From contig NZ_CP119757.1 in NCBI RefSeq assembly GCF_029320955.1, positions 3,906,001 to 3,970,000 on the forward strand: a stretch of 64,000 nt of DNA, read 5' to 3'. Below are positions 49,549 to 59,046 of this stretch, piece after piece (the first letter of the stretch is position 1; every line of letters begins with the position of its first letter). The notes under the pieces are model-generated. The model was not told the DNA's origin. It ran no database searches and saw only the letters and a list, made by a program, of their open reading frames with translations. Position numbers and translations under genes: made by a program. This stretch comes from Flavobacterium sp. YJ01. GTDB lineage: Bacteria; Bacteroidota; Bacteroidia; Flavobacteriales; Flavobacteriaceae.

Positions 49549-51782
49549 TTAACCGCCAACAAAGCATTCATTCTTTTTTTGTCTCCAACAACCCAAAGAA
49601 TATCATTTTTTTCTAGAATTAAACTAGATTCTGGATTTAAGATACGATTTCCATTTCTTTCGATACCGACAACCATTCCGTCCGTTTTGGTTCTGAATTG
49701 ACCAATGCTTTTTTGAACGAATTCATCTTGAGAAACCTCTAGCTGACGTAAAACAATATTAGTTTCTTCTACTTTTTCTGGCGCTTCTGTTTCGTTTTGA
49801 TTTAAATATTTTGTGAATTCAACAATTTGTGCATCAGTTCCAATTACACAAATTTCATCTCCAGGAAATAAACGCTCGTTTTTAGTTGGAATCGGAATTG
49901 TAACTTCCCCGCGCTTTATATATGCAATGTTAATTCCTAATTGTTCGCGAATCTTTAATTCCTGTAATGTTTTACCAACCAAATTAGATTCTTTTTTAAT
50001 ATCAAAAAAAGACATGTGACCATCCCAAGGCATTAAATTAGCATATCTTCTGTCTATCTTTTTGTTCTCACGATCGTTCAGGTTTTTCAAAAAGTGATTT
50101 TCAATTTTATGATATTGTTCATTTAATTTTTTAGGGAAAATCTGGTAAGCTCCAATCGCAATAATAAGCGCAATAAAAGCAACTAAAGGCGAGAAGAATA
50201 TATTCAATAAAAATCCGACAAAGAACAATCCAAGACTCATTCTGATTAAAATAAGCATTAATAAAGCTCCTCTGTATTTTCGTTCTTCCCAAAGTATTTC
50301 TACTTCTTCAACTTTTACGCGTCGAAGCGAAAGCGCCCATAAAAAAGGAGCAATAATAACTAATGTCAATAAAGCTGCTAAAGTGTTTCCAAATCGTGTA
50401 TCGGCTACCAATGGAGCAACGAATTTAGCTGACAATAAAATAATTGCGGTAATAATTATGGTATGAAGTATAATCTGCGTTATAGATGAACGAAGTACAA
50501 TCTGCCAAGTGCTGACAGATTTAATAGCTTGCGCATTTACACTATATCGGTTGATATTTTTAACCCATCGTTTCGGCATTTTTGATTCTAAAAACAAAGC
50601 AAATCTTTCGGAATACTTAATCAAAAAAGGAGTTGTAAAAGTAGTTATGGCAGATACTGCAACAATAATTGGATATAAGAAATCGCTGGTTACTTTTAGC
50701 GTCATTCCAAGAGTTGCAATAATAAAAGAGAATTCTCCAATTTGCGCCAAACTCATTCCAGTTTGTACAGATTGTTTTAATGGCTGACCAGAAATCAATG
50801 CTCCGATAGAAGAACTAAAAGCTTTTCCGAAAATAGTTAATAAAGTAATTAAAGCAACAGGAAGAGCATAAGAAACTAAAGTTCCAGGATTAATCAACAT
50901 TCCTACCGATACAAAGAAAACGGCACCAAATAAATCTTTAACTGGCTGAATTAAATGCTCAATTTTTTCTGCCATCGTTGTTTCAGCAATAATAGAACCC
51001 ATTATAAAAGCTCCTAAAGCAGGTGAAAATCCAACTTTTGCAGCAAAAATCACCATCATTAAACATAATGCCAATGATATTATAAGCAACATTTCGTCTG
51101 TCAAAAGGTGTTTTGCTTTTTTAAAAATTGTCGGAATAATAAAGATTCCGCCTAAGAACCAAATGATTAAAAAGAAAACTAATTTTAAGACAGATTGCAA
51201 TAATTCTGTTCCAGAAACTTGATCGCTTACTGCAATCGTTGATAATAAAACGAGCATTAAAATCGCAACAATGTCTTCAACAATTAAAGCCCCAAATACA
51301 ATTCCGACGAACTTTTTTCCTTTAACTCCTAATTCATCAAAAGCTCTAATGATAATGGTTGTTGAAGAAATAGAAAGCGTTGCTCCAAGAAAAATACTAT
51401 CCATTTTTCCCCAGCCCATCCATTGTCCAACGCAAAACCCGACTAATGTCATGAATAAAATCTGGGTTATGGCGGTAACAGACGAGGTGCCTCCAACCTT
51501 CATTAGTTTCTTAAAGCTGAATTCGAGTCCTAAACTAAAAAGTAAAAATATAACCCCGATTTCTGCCCAAACTTCAACACTTTTCATGTCTGTAATAGAA
51601 GGAAAGAAATCGAAATGGTTTCCGGCTAAAAATCCTGCAATCAGGTAACCTAAAACCAAAGGTTGTTTCATTTTTTTAAACAATAGAACGGCAATTCCAG
51701 CTGTCATCAGGATTAATCCCAAATCACTAATTAGAGGTTGTAGATGGTGTGTACTTTCGGCAGCGGCATTTAATGCAATCAT
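49545..51782 (-). CDS. Cation:proton antiporter (CPA2/KefB type) with two TrkA-C domains
   Basis: 745 residues. The N-terminal Na/H exchanger domain (about 1-395) has 12-13 helices, for example ISSTTIIIRAFDELGV and FSPALGAFIMGSIIAETTM. Further helices span about 420-560, and two cytosolic TrkA-C (RCK-C) modules follow at about 595-665 (LVGKTLQELKIREQLGI ... IGTDAQIVEFTKYL) and 675-745. The RCK-N NAD domain of Kef is absent. Probably a K+ or Na+ antiporter for pH and ion balance. ATG start; the first helix follows within 20 residues. Confidence 0.92.
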   Translation of the reverse strand: MIALNAAAESTHHLQPLISDLGLILMTAGIAVLLFKKMKQPLVLGYLIAGFLAGNHFDFFPSITDMKSVEVWAEIGVIFLLFSLGLEFSFKKLMKVGGTSSVTAITQILFMTLVGFCVGQWMGWGKMDSIFLGATLSISSTTIIIRAFDELGVKGKKFVGIVFGALIVEDIVAILMLVLLSTIAVSDQVSGTELLQSVLKLVFFLIIWFLGGIFIIPTIFKKAKHLLTDEMLLIISLALCLMMVIFAAKVGFSPALGAFIMGSIIAETTMAEKIEHLIQPVKDLFGAVFFVSVGMLINPGTLVSYALPVALITLLTIFGKAFSSSIGALISGQPLKQSVQTGMSLAQIGEFSFIIATLGMTLKVTSDFLYPIIVAVSAITTFTTPFLIKYSERFALFLESKMPKRWVKNINRYSVNAQAIKSVSTWQIVLRSSITQIILHTIIITAIILLSAKFVAPLVADTRFGNTLAALLTLVIIAPFLWALSLRRVKVEEVEILWEERKYRGALLMLILIRMSLGLFFVGFLLNIFFSPLVAFIALIIAIGAYQIFPKKLNEQYHKIENHFLKNLNDRENKKIDRRYANLMPWDGHMSFFDIKKESNLVGKTLQELKIREQLGINIAYIKRGEVTIPIPTKNERLFPGDEICVIGTDAQIVEFTKYLNQNETEAPEKVEETNIVLRQLEVSQDEFVQKSIGQFRTKTDGMVVGIERNGNRILNPESSLILEKNDILWVVGDKKRMNALLAVK

Positions 51783-51807
51783 ATAAAAACGTGGTATTTT
51801 TTTTTAA

Positions 51808-51952
51808 GGAGCTGATCCAGCTTTTCATTTCAAGCTTTTGTTCAAAAACGCCTATTTTTTGGCGCCGTTTCAGGAGCTTCCGTTGGTCGCTCTGTAACGG
51901 CAAAAAAATATGGCTTTTTTCACAAAAGGCTTTTCATTTCAATCTGGGCTAA
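51808..51952 (+). repeat. GGAGCT...GGGCTA intergenic element with hairpin, copy 2
   Basis: Begins GGAGCTGATCCAGCTTTTCA and ends AATCTGGGCTAAA, like copy 1 at 6983-7070 read on the minus strand. An inner stem GCCGTTTCAGGAGC/GCTCTGTAACGGC spans 51864-51901. Located between the CPA2 gene start and the terminator downstream of purB. Confidence 0.6.
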
Positions 51953-51967
51953 ACTCTGGATTTAAAT

Positions 51968-52001
51968 AAAAAAAGCTATCTCGATAAAGATAGCTTTTTT
52001 T
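51968..52001. terminator. Terminator downstream of purB
   Basis: AAAAAAAGCTATCT and AGATAGCTTTTTTT with a 6-base loop; on the minus strand it follows the purB stop at 52025. Confidence 0.85.
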
Positions 52002-52024
52002 GGTAAAATATTTGGTGTTTTTCT

Positions 52025-53371
52025 TTAAATTCCTGTGTAATTACTAGGCGTTATTGATAATAATTCTGCTCGAACAGCATCAGAAACTTCCAAAGTTGCA
52101 ATAAAATTATGAATTGCATTTTTGTCAATAGCTTCGTTTGTTCTTGTTAAACCTTTTAAAGCTTCATACGGATTTGGGTAAGCTTCACGACGCAAAATAG
52201 TCTGAATTGCCTCAGCCACAACTGCCCAGTTTCTTTCTAAATCTTCGGCAAATTTACTTTCGTTTAAAAGTAATTTATTCAAACCTTTTAAAGTTGCTTC
52301 AAAAGCGATAATTGTATGTCCAAAAGGAACTCCAACGTTACGTAAAACAGTGCTGTCAGTTAAATCGCGCTGTAATCTTGAGATTGGTAATTTTGCAGAA
52401 AGATGTTCAAAAATAGCATTTGCAATTCCTAAGTTTCCTTCAGAGTTTTCAAAATCAATTGGGTTAACTTTATGTGGCATTGCAGAAGAACCGATTTCTC
52501 CAGCTTTGATTTTTTGTTTAAAATAATCCATCGAAACATACGTCCAAATGTCACGGTCTAAATCGATGATAATCGTGTTGATTCTTTTTAAAGCATCAAA
52601 AAAAGCAGCAAAATGATCGTAATGCTCAATTTGAGTTGTTGGGAAAGAATGTTTTAAACCAAGATCTGTTTCAACAAATTTATTTCCGAATTGTTTCCAG
52701 TCAATTTGCGGATACGCTACATGGTGTGCATTGAAGTTTCCTGTTGCACCACCAAATTTAGCGGCAAACGGAATGTTGAATAACAAACGCATTTGCTCTT
52801 CTAAACGCTCTACGAATACCAAGATTTCTTTTCCTAAACGAGTAGGAGAGGCTGGTTGTCCGTGCGTGCGAGCCAACATCGGAATGTCTTTCCATTCAAC
52901 ACATAATTCTTTTAATTTTGCAATTACAGCAATTAAAGTCGGCATATAAACTTGCTCAAACGCTTCTTTTGTAGAAAGCGGAATTGCAGTATTATTAATA
53001 TCTTGAGATGTTAATCCGAAGTGAATGAACTCTTTATATTGAGATAAACCCAATTTTTCAAAAGCATCTTTTATGAAATACTCAACCGCTTTTACGTCGT
53101 GGTTGGTTACTTTTTCTGTTTCTTTAATCCAAAGTGCATCTTCAGTTGAGAAGTTTTTGTAGATATTTCTCAAGCTTTCAAACAAACTAGAATCAATACC
53201 TTGCAATTGTGGTAATGGAATTTGGCATAAAGCAATGAAGTATTCCACTTCAACCAAAACACGGTATTTTATTAAAGCTTCTTCAGAGAAAAAAGGGGCT
53301 AAATTTTGAGTTTTATTTCTATATCTTCCATCAATTGGCGATATAGCATTCAATTCGTTTAGAGTAGTCAT
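52025..53371 (-). CDS. purB: Adenylosuccinate lyase
   Basis: Fumarase/aspartase-superfamily lyase used twice in purine synthesis (SAICAR and adenylosuccinate cleavage). 448 residues from the ATG at 53369-53371 (MTTLNELNAISPIDGRYR). Family signatures are ARTHGQPASPTRLGKE, LTSQDINNTAIPL, and GEIGSSAMPHKVNPIDFEN with the flexible catalytic Ser loop. The -7 word 24 bases upstream supports this start over a longer frame to 53398, which would overlap the promoter. Confidence 0.97.
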   Translation of the reverse strand: MTTLNELNAISPIDGRYRNKTQNLAPFFSEEALIKYRVLVEVEYFIALCQIPLPQLQGIDSSLFESLRNIYKNFSTEDALWIKETEKVTNHDVKAVEYFIKDAFEKLGLSQYKEFIHFGLTSQDINNTAIPLSTKEAFEQVYMPTLIAVIAKLKELCVEWKDIPMLARTHGQPASPTRLGKEILVFVERLEEQMRLLFNIPFAAKFGGATGNFNAHHVAYPQIDWKQFGNKFVETDLGLKHSFPTTQIEHYDHFAAFFDALKRINTIIIDLDRDIWTYVSMDYFKQKIKAGEIGSSAMPHKVNPIDFENSEGNLGIANAIFEHLSAKLPISRLQRDLTDSTVLRNVGVPFGHTIIAFEATLKGLNKLLLNESKFAEDLERNWAVVAEAIQTILRREAYPNPYEALKGLTRTNEAIDKNAIHNFIATLEVSDAVRAELLSITPSNYTGI

Positions 53372-53395
53372 TGTTATGTTGTTTTTCGAAAGGTG

Positions 53396-53403
53396 CAAAT
53401 ATA
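53396..53403 (-). promoter_or_regulatory. -7 promoter element of purB (TATATTTG on the minus strand)
   Basis: TAnnTTTG match 24 bases before the ATG at 53371. Confidence 0.55.
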
Positions 53404-53473
53404 AACAGAATTTGCGGATTTAAAGTAATCAGAAAGTCAATTGAATAAATTTAAAAAGAGAAAAATAGAACAT

Positions 53474-53560
53474 AACACAAATTTCACGAATTGACACGGA
53501 TTTTTTTGGCAACTTGATAGATAACGCAAAAGATTCGTGTCAATTCGTGAAATTTGTGTT
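53474..53560. repeat. CACGAATT-word inverted repeat
   Basis: AACACAAATTTCACGAATTG (53474) and CAATTCGTGAAATTTGTGTT (ending 53560) are exact complements, extended by ACACG/CGTGT inward. The loop is about 37 bases. Same family as 46215-46453 and 55071-55151. Confidence 0.7.
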
Positions 53561-53575
53561 CATTAAATTATGTGT

Positions 53576-54265
53576 TTAAATCGATTTTAATTTCTCTCTC
53601 AAATCCGCAACTCCTTCAGAGGCAAATTTTGCAATTGTTTCTACTTTATTTCTAATATTCGGAATCGCAATTGGTTTTGGATCAATATAAAAAACAGGCG
53701 TTGTACTTGGAGCATAAGCAATTAAGCCAGCCGCAGGATAAACTTGTAGCGAAGTTCCAATTACAGCAAAATAATCTGCAGTTTCAGTAATGTCAATTGC
53801 TTCTTCTAATGCAGGAACTTCTTCGCCAAACCAAACAATATGAGGTCTTAATTGGTGTCCGTTTTCATCAAAATCTCCAGTAAATAAATCTTCTGTCCAA
53901 TCTAAAATTAGATTTTTATCTCGAACGCTTCTCACTTTTAATAATTCTCCATGTAAATGCAAAACTTTTGTACTTCCTGCACGCTCGTGCAAATCATCCA
54001 CGTTTTGAGTAATAATATGGACATCAAAATCTTTTTCAAGTTCAGCTAAAATAATATGCCCCAAATTTGGATTAACTTCTTTTAGTTGTTGACGTCTTTT
54101 GTTGTAAAAGTCTAAAACCAATTCTTGATTTTTATGCCAGCCTTCAGGTGTGGCAACTTCCATAACATCATGACCTTCCCATAAACCATCGCTGTCGCGA
54201 AAAGTTTTGATGCCGCTTTCTGCACTAATTCCTGCTCCTGTTAAGACTACAAGTTTCTTTTTCAT
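53576..54265 (-). CDS. NAD-dependent deacylase of the sirtuin family (CobB/SIRT5-like), zinc ligands absent
   Basis: Removes acyl groups from lysines using NAD+. 229 residues from the ATG at 54263-54265. NAD motifs are VLTGAGISAESGIKTFR (7-23) and TQNVDDLHERAG; the catalytic base is His105 in LHLHGE; GTSLQVYPAAGL is conserved. Tyr54 and Arg57 (YNKR) match the YxxR pair that favours succinyl/malonyl-lysine in class III sirtuins. The protein has no cysteine at all, so the four-Cys structural zinc site is missing. The -7 word at 54296 rules out the longer frame to 54298. Confidence 0.92.
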   Translation of the reverse strand: MKKKLVVLTGAGISAESGIKTFRDSDGLWEGHDVMEVATPEGWHKNQELVLDFYNKRRQQLKEVNPNLGHIILAELEKDFDVHIITQNVDDLHERAGSTKVLHLHGELLKVRSVRDKNLILDWTEDLFTGDFDENGHQLRPHIVWFGEEVPALEEAIDITETADYFAVIGTSLQVYPAAGLIAYAPSTTPVFYIDPKPIAIPNIRNKVETIAKFASEGVADLREKLKSI

Positions 54266-54295
54266 TTTTATATGAAGATTTTTTTGATTCTCATT

Positions 54296-54303
54296 CAAAG
54301 ATA
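54296..54303 (-). promoter_or_regulatory. -7 promoter element of the sirtuin gene (TATCTTTG on the minus strand)
   Basis: TAnnTTTG match 30 bases before the ATG at 54265; it overlaps the alternative upstream start, which is therefore unlikely. Confidence 0.55.
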
Positions 54304-54402
54304 AGGAAATGAGAAATCTTTCAAATGAAATAGTTATTTTCGCAAACTAAATTTCCTTAATGTAGGCTGATGAACTTATAGTTAGAAATAAAAATATTAA
54401 AA

Positions 54403-55065
54403 ATGATTGATTTAGATTACCTCGCATTCTTAGAAAACATATTAACTGATAATAGAAAAGCTAATTTTTTAAAAGTATTAGAAAACAGAACTAAACATTT
54501 TACAGTTGCTGTTGAAGATGTTTATCAAATGCATAATACAAGCGCTGTAATGAGAAGCTGTGAAGTTTTTGGAATTCAGGAATTGAATGTAATCGAACAG
54601 CGTTTTGGAAAACGTATCGATAAAGAAATTGCTCTTGGCGCTCAAAAATGGGTTGATATTAATAGATTTGATTCGGTTTCAGGTTGTCTTTCTGATTTAA
54701 AAGGAAAAGGTTATCAAATTATTGCTACGACACCGCATGAAAAAGATTGCATGTTAGAAGATTTCGATATTACAAAACCCAGCGCTTTATTCTTCGGTAC
54801 AGAAAAAGAAGGTTTGTCAAAAGAAATTATGGACAATGCAGATGGTTTTTTAAAAATACCGATGGTTGGTTTTACAGAAAGTTTAAATATTTCTGTTTCC
54901 GCAGCAATCATAATTCAGAGTTTGACAAACAGGTTAAGAAGATCTGATATTAATTGGAAATTATCTGAAGAAGAAATTTTAGTAAAACGTTTGTTGTGGG
55001 CAAAGAATTCTATAAAAGATATTAAAAGAATAGAAGAAAGATATTATCAGGATAATCCGAGATAA
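54403..55065 (+). CDS. trmH: tRNA (guanosine-2'-O-)-methyltransferase TrmH (SpoU family)
   Basis: SPOUT-class knotted methyltransferase, 220 residues. SpoU motif 1 is HNTSAVMRSCEVFGI (43-57), motif 2 is ALFFGTEKEGLSKEIM, motif 3 is VGFTESLNISVSAAIII. The C-terminal helices (KLSEEEILVKRLLWAKNSI) fit TrmH more than RlmB. Would methylate Gm18 in tRNA. Monocistronic, convergent with secA. Confidence 0.9.
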   Translation: MIDLDYLAFLENILTDNRKANFLKVLENRTKHFTVAVEDVYQMHNTSAVMRSCEVFGIQELNVIEQRFGKRIDKEIALGAQKWVDINRFDSVSGCLSDLKGKGYQIIATTPHEKDCMLEDFDITKPSALFFGTEKEGLSKEIMDNADGFLKIPMVGFTESLNISVSAAIIIQSLTNRLRRSDINWKLSEEEILVKRLLWAKNSIKDIKRIEERYYQDNPR

Positions 55066-55070
55066 TTTTT

Positions 55071-55151
55071 GCCACGAATTTCACAAATTCATGCTGATTT
55101 TTTTTCAGAAAAATAAAAAAGCAATTCGTGAAAATTGCTGTAATTAGTGGC
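55071..55151. repeat. GCCACGAATT inverted repeat
   Basis: GCCACGAATTTCACAAATTC (55071) against AATTCGTGAAAATTG...AGTGGC (ending 55151). It follows the trmH stop by five bases and precedes a terminator. Confidence 0.65.
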
Positions 55152-55160
55152 AAAAAAACA

Positions 55161-55197
55161 AAAAAATCCCCGACTACATTTGTAATCGGGGATTTTA
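55161..55197. terminator. Bidirectional terminator trmH/secA
   Basis: AAAAATCCCCGA and TCGGGGATTTT around CTACATTTGTAA, with A/T runs; convergent junction. Confidence 0.85.
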
Positions 55198-55216
55198 TAT
55201 TTTAGATTAAATCTAT

Positions 55217-58200
55217 TTATTCATTAACCAAAACCCAAGTTCCAGCAGCTAATAAACTTTCTGCTTTTTTGAATTTCATAGTTTCGGTTTTACCAGTAGC
55301 AACTTCCTGAACTGTAACAGTATCGTTTCTGTTGATTTTTGGCATATCTCTAACGATAGTTTCTGTAACCTGACGTTGTTGAGTTTCTCCAGCTTCACGG
55401 TTCAAACTTTCGCTGTTTGGAATTTCGTCTTTACTTAATTGTAAATTTTCTTTTGGACGAGCGATTTCTCTTGCTTCGTGAATTTCAGGAGTTTCTTGAG
55501 CAGGTAAATCACCTTTAAATAAGAATGAAATTACTTCTTTGTTCACATTGTCCAACATTCCTCTAAACAAGTTGAAAGCTTCTAATTTGTAGATAAGCAA
55601 TGGATCTTTTTGTTCGTGAACAGCCAATTGAACAGATTGTTTCAATTCGTCCATTTTACGTAAGTGTTTTTTCCAAGCTTCATCAACAATAGAAAGCGTG
55701 ATATTTTTCTCGAAATCAGCGATTAATTGAGCGCCTTCGCTTTCGTAAGCTTTTTTCAAGTCAGTTACCACATTCAAAGTTTTAATTCCGTCTGTAAATG
55801 GAACTACAATTCTTTCAAAGTGATTATTTGGCTCTTCATAAACTCCTTTTACAATTGGGAAGGCTTCTCTTGCGCTTCTTTCTGTTTTTTCAGTGTAGAA
55901 AGCCAATGCTTCTTTGTATACTTTTCCTGTAACTTCAATGTCAGATAATTTAGCAAAATCAGCTTCTGAAATTGGAGAAGTGATTCCGAAATAACGAATT
56001 AAATCAAATTCATATCCTTTGAAATCATTTGTTACTTTATTGTTGCTTACAATTAATTCGCAAGTATCGTAAAGCATATTCGCGATATCCAGTTTTAAAC
56101 GCTCGCCAAACAATGCGTGACGACGACGTTTGTAAACTACTTCACGTTGAGAGTTCATTACGTCATCATATTCTAATAAACGTTTACGAACACCAAAGTT
56201 GTTTTCTTCTACTTTTTTCTGAGCACGTTCAATAGATTTAGTCATCATAGAATGCTGAATAACTTCGCCTTCTTTCAATCCCATTCTGTCCATTACTTTC
56301 GCAACTCTTTCAGAACCGAATAAACGCATTAAGTTATCTTCAAGAGAAACGTAGAATTGAGAACTTCCTGGATCTCCTTGACGACCAGAACGACCACGTA
56401 ACTGTCTGTCTACACGACGAGAATCATGACGTTCTGTACCAACGATTGCTAAACCTCCCGCAGCTTTTACTTCTGGAGATAATTTAATATCGGTACCACG
56501 ACCTGCCATGTTTGTTGCAATAGTTACAACTCCAGCTTTACCAGCTTCTTCAACGATTTGTGCCTCTTGCTTGTGCATTTTAGCATTCAATACGTTGTGT
56601 GTGATTCCTCTCATTTTAAGCATACGGCTTAATAATTCTGAAATCTCTACAGAAGTTGTTCCAATCAATACTGGTCTTCCAGCTTGTGATAATTCAGTAA
56701 CGTCTTCAATTACAGCGTTGAATTTCTCACGTGTTGTTTTGTAGATATAATCTTCTTTATCAATTCTTGCGATTCCACGGTTAGTTGGAATTTCAACAAC
56801 GTCTAATTTGTAAATCTGCCATAACTCGCCTGCTTCTGTAACAGCTGTACCTGTCATACCTGCTAATTTGCTGTACATTCTGAAATAATTCTGTAATGTA
56901 ACTGTTGCAAATGTTTGTGTTGCAGCTTCGATTTTTACATTTTCTTTTGCTTCAATCGCTTGGTGAAGACCGTCAGAATAACGACGACCATCCATGATAC
57001 GACCTGTTTGTTCATCGACAATCATAATTTTGTTGTCCATGATTACGTATTCCACATCTTTTTCAAATAAAGCATAAGCTTTTAAAAGCTGAGTTAAAGT
57101 ATGGATACGCTCGCTTTTTACTCCAAAATCTTGGAATAATCTTTCTTTAGCTTCTGCTTCAGAATCTTTGTCAAGTTTTTGTTTTTCAATCGCAGCGATT
57201 TCTGTTCCGATATCTGGTAAAACGAAGAAATCGGCATCTGTATCTCCAGAAAGGTATTTAATACCATTATCTGTCAATTCAACTTGATTGTTTTTTTCTT
57301 CAATCACAAAATATAAAGCTTCATCCACTTTATGCATTTCGCGATTGTTATCTTGCATGTATTGATTTTCAGTTTTTTGAAGCAATTGTTTAATTCCTTC
57401 TTCACTTAAAAATTTAATTAATGCTTTATTTTTAGGTAAAGATCTGTAAGCTCTTAATAATAAGAATCCACCTTCTTTAGTATTTCCTTCTTTGATTAAT
57501 TTTTTAGCTTCAGCTAAGAAACCATTTGCTAACTGACGTTGTTGTGCAACTAAGTTTTCGATTTTTGGTTTCAATTCATTGAATTCATGACGATCTCCTT
57601 GAGGAACTGGTCCAGAAATGATAAGCGGTGTTCTAGCATCATCAATTAATACAGAATCGACCTCGTCGACAATAGCAAAATTGTGTTTTCTTTGAACTAA
57701 ATCGCTAGGAGAGTGCGCCATATTATCTCTTAAATAATCGAAACCAAACTCATTGTTAGTTCCGTAAGTGATATCGGCATCGTATGCTTTCTTTCTTTGT
57801 TCTGTACTTGGCTGGTGATTATCGATACAATCAACAGATAAACCGTGGAATTCGAATAAAGGAGCTTTCCATGTACTATCACGTTTTGCTAAGTAGTCAT
57901 TCACAGTTACTAAGTGAACTCCGTTTCCAGTCAAAGCATTTAAGTAAAGAGGAAGAGTAGCAACCAAAGTTTTACCTTCTCCCGTTTGCATTTCGGCAAC
58001 TTTACCTTCGTGCAAAACCATACCACCAATTAACTGAACATCATAGTGAATCATATCCCAAGTGATGTCTTTTCCGGCAGCATTCCATTTGTTAGCCCAA
58101 ATAGATTTTTCACCATCAATTGTAATATATGGCTTTGTTGCAGAAAATTCACGGTCTTTTGCCGTTGCAGTAACTTCAACATGTGAGTTTTCTTTGAAAC

Positions 58201-58564
58201 GACGAGCCGTTTCTTTAACAACAGAAAAAGCTTCTGGAAGAATTTCCAATAAAGTTTTTTCTGAAATCTCGTAAGCTTCTTTTTCAAGAGCATCAATAGC
58301 ATCATAAAGATCTTCTCTTTTGTCGATGTCTTCGATGTTTTCTACTTCTGCTTTAAGCGCAGCAATTTTAGCATCTTTATCAGCTCTAGCTTCTTTGATT
58401 CTATCTTTAAAATAAACAGTTCTTCCTCTTAATTCGTCATTAGTTAGACTCATTAAGGGAGCTTCGAATGTTTTAATTTTATTTAAGTAAGGTTGTAAAG
58501 CTTTGACATCTTTCTGTGATTTATCACCTACAAAGACTTTAATAATACTGTTTATGAAACTCAT
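55217..58564 (-). CDS. secA: Preprotein translocase ATPase SecA
   Basis: Motor that drives secretory proteins through SecYEG. The 1,115 residues are about 200 longer than E. coli SecA, as in other Flavobacteriaceae. Walker A is [14 protein letters not shown], then [33 protein letters not shown] and [11 protein letters not shown] in the motor domains. Extra segments lie near residues 40-100 and 330-480. The C-terminal zinc-binding tail with CxCxSGxxxxxCH is missing; it ends [17 protein letters not shown]. Monocistronic, ATG start. Confidence 0.97.
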   Translation of the reverse strand: MSFINSIIKVFVGDKSQKDVKALQPYLNKIKTFEAPLMSLTNDELRGRTVYFKDRIKEARADKDAKIAALKAEVENIEDIDKREDLYDAIDALEKEAYEISEKTLLEILPEAFSVVKETARRFKENSHVEVTATAKDREFSATKPYITIDGEKSIWANKWNAAGKDITWDMIHYDVQLIGGMVLHEGKVAEMQTGEGKTLVATLPLYLNALTGNGVHLVTVNDYLAKRDSTWKAPLFEFHGLSVDCIDNHQPSTEQRKKAYDADITYGTNNEFGFDYLRDNMAHSPSDLVQRKHNFAIVDEVDSVLIDDARTPLIISGPVPQGDRHEFNELKPKIENLVAQQRQLANGFLAEAKKLIKEGNTKEGGFLLLRAYRSLPKNKALIKFLSEEGIKQLLQKTENQYMQDNNREMHKVDEALYFVIEEKNNQVELTDNGIKYLSGDTDADFFVLPDIGTEIAAIEKQKLDKDSEAEAKERLFQDFGVKSERIHTLTQLLKAYALFEKDVEYVIMDNKIMIVDEQTGRIMDGRRYSDGLHQAIEAKENVKIEAATQTFATVTLQNYFRMYSKLAGMTGTAVTEAGELWQIYKLDVVEIPTNRGIARIDKEDYIYKTTREKFNAVIEDVTELSQAGRPVLIGTTSVEISELLSRMLKMRGITHNVLNAKMHKQEAQIVEEAGKAGVVTIATNMAGRGTDIKLSPEVKAAGGLAIVGTERHDSRRVDRQLRGRSGRQGDPGSSQFYVSLEDNLMRLFGSERVAKVMDRMGLKEGEVIQHSMMTKSIERAQKKVEENNFGVRKRLLEYDDVMNSQREVVYKRRRHALFGERLKLDIANMLYDTCELIVSNNKVTNDFKGYEFDLIRYFGITSPISEADFAKLSDIEVTGKVYKEALAFYTEKTERSAREAFPIVKGVYEEPNNHFERIVVPFTDGIKTLNVVTDLKKAYESEGAQLIADFEKNITLSIVDEAWKKHLRKMDELKQSVQLAVHEQKDPLLIYKLEAFNLFRGMLDNVNKEVISFLFKGDLPAQETPEIHEAREIARPKENLQLSKDEIPNSESLNREAGETQQRQVTETIVRDMPKINRNDTVTVQEVATGKTETMKFKKAESLLAAGTWVLVNE

Positions 58565-58605
58565 GATTTATTTTATTTCTTTATTATTTAATATGTATTT
58601 GAACC

Positions 58606-58635
58606 AAAAAAAAAGCCTCTATGATGAGACTTTTT
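58606..58635 (-). terminator. Terminator of the DUF2795 gene
   Basis: On the minus strand AAAAAGTCTC and GAGGCTTTTTT pair (one G-T) and are followed by T-runs; it lies between the DUF2795 stop and secA. Confidence 0.65.
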
Positions 58636-58651
58636 CCTTTGGTTTATTTTT

Positions 58652-58873
58652 TTAATATTCATCCTCATTCCAAAGATAATCTTCGTCTGTTGGATAATCA
58701 GGCCAAATTTCTTCCATTGATTCATATATCTCGCCTTCGTCTTCGATTGATTGAAGGTTTTCTACTACTTCTAATGGAGCGCCTGCTCTAATAGCGTAGT
58801 CAATAAGTTCATCTTTGTTAGCAGGCCATGGCGCATCACTTAAATAAGATGCTAATTCTAATGTCCAATACAT
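58652..58873 (-). CDS. DUF2795 domain protein
   Basis: A 73-residue acidic protein matching DUF2795: MYWTLELASYLSDAPWPANKDELIDYAIRAGAPLEVVENLQSI and an acidic, aromatic tail (YESMEEIWPDYPTDEDYLWNEDEY). Very conserved in Bacteroidota but of unknown function. It has its own -7 word and terminator. Confidence 0.85.
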   Translation of the reverse strand: MYWTLELASYLSDAPWPANKDELIDYAIRAGAPLEVVENLQSIEDEGEIYESMEEIWPDYPTDEDYLWNEDEY

Positions 58874-58894
58874 CTGTTATCTGTTTAGTTTGTG

Positions 58895-58924
58895 CAAAAA
58901 TAAATTTTTTACTGAAAAAGACAA
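58895..58924 (-). promoter_or_regulatory. Promoter of the DUF2795 gene
   Basis: -7 TATTTTTG (58895-58902, minus strand) lies 21 bases before the ATG. A TTG (complement of 58922-58924) is 19 bases further up, as in the Bacteroidota -33/-7 pair. Confidence 0.6.
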
Positions 58925-58973
58925 GTAAATTTTGATTTATTTTAATAAAATTTAAGAACGTCTCATTAATTGC

Positions 58974-59046
58974 AGATTTTAGATTATTGATTTTAGATTT
59001 AGGAACTCTCAAAAATCTAAAATCAGAAGTTTAAAATCTAAAATTT
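58974..59046. repeat. TTTTAGATT-word inverted repeat ending at a stop codon
   Basis: Left arm GATTTTAGATTATTGATTTT (58975) and right arm AAATCTAAAATC...TAAAATCTAAAATTTTA. The right arm runs into the TAA stop (59046-59048) of the adenosyltransferase gene. Confidence 0.65.
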
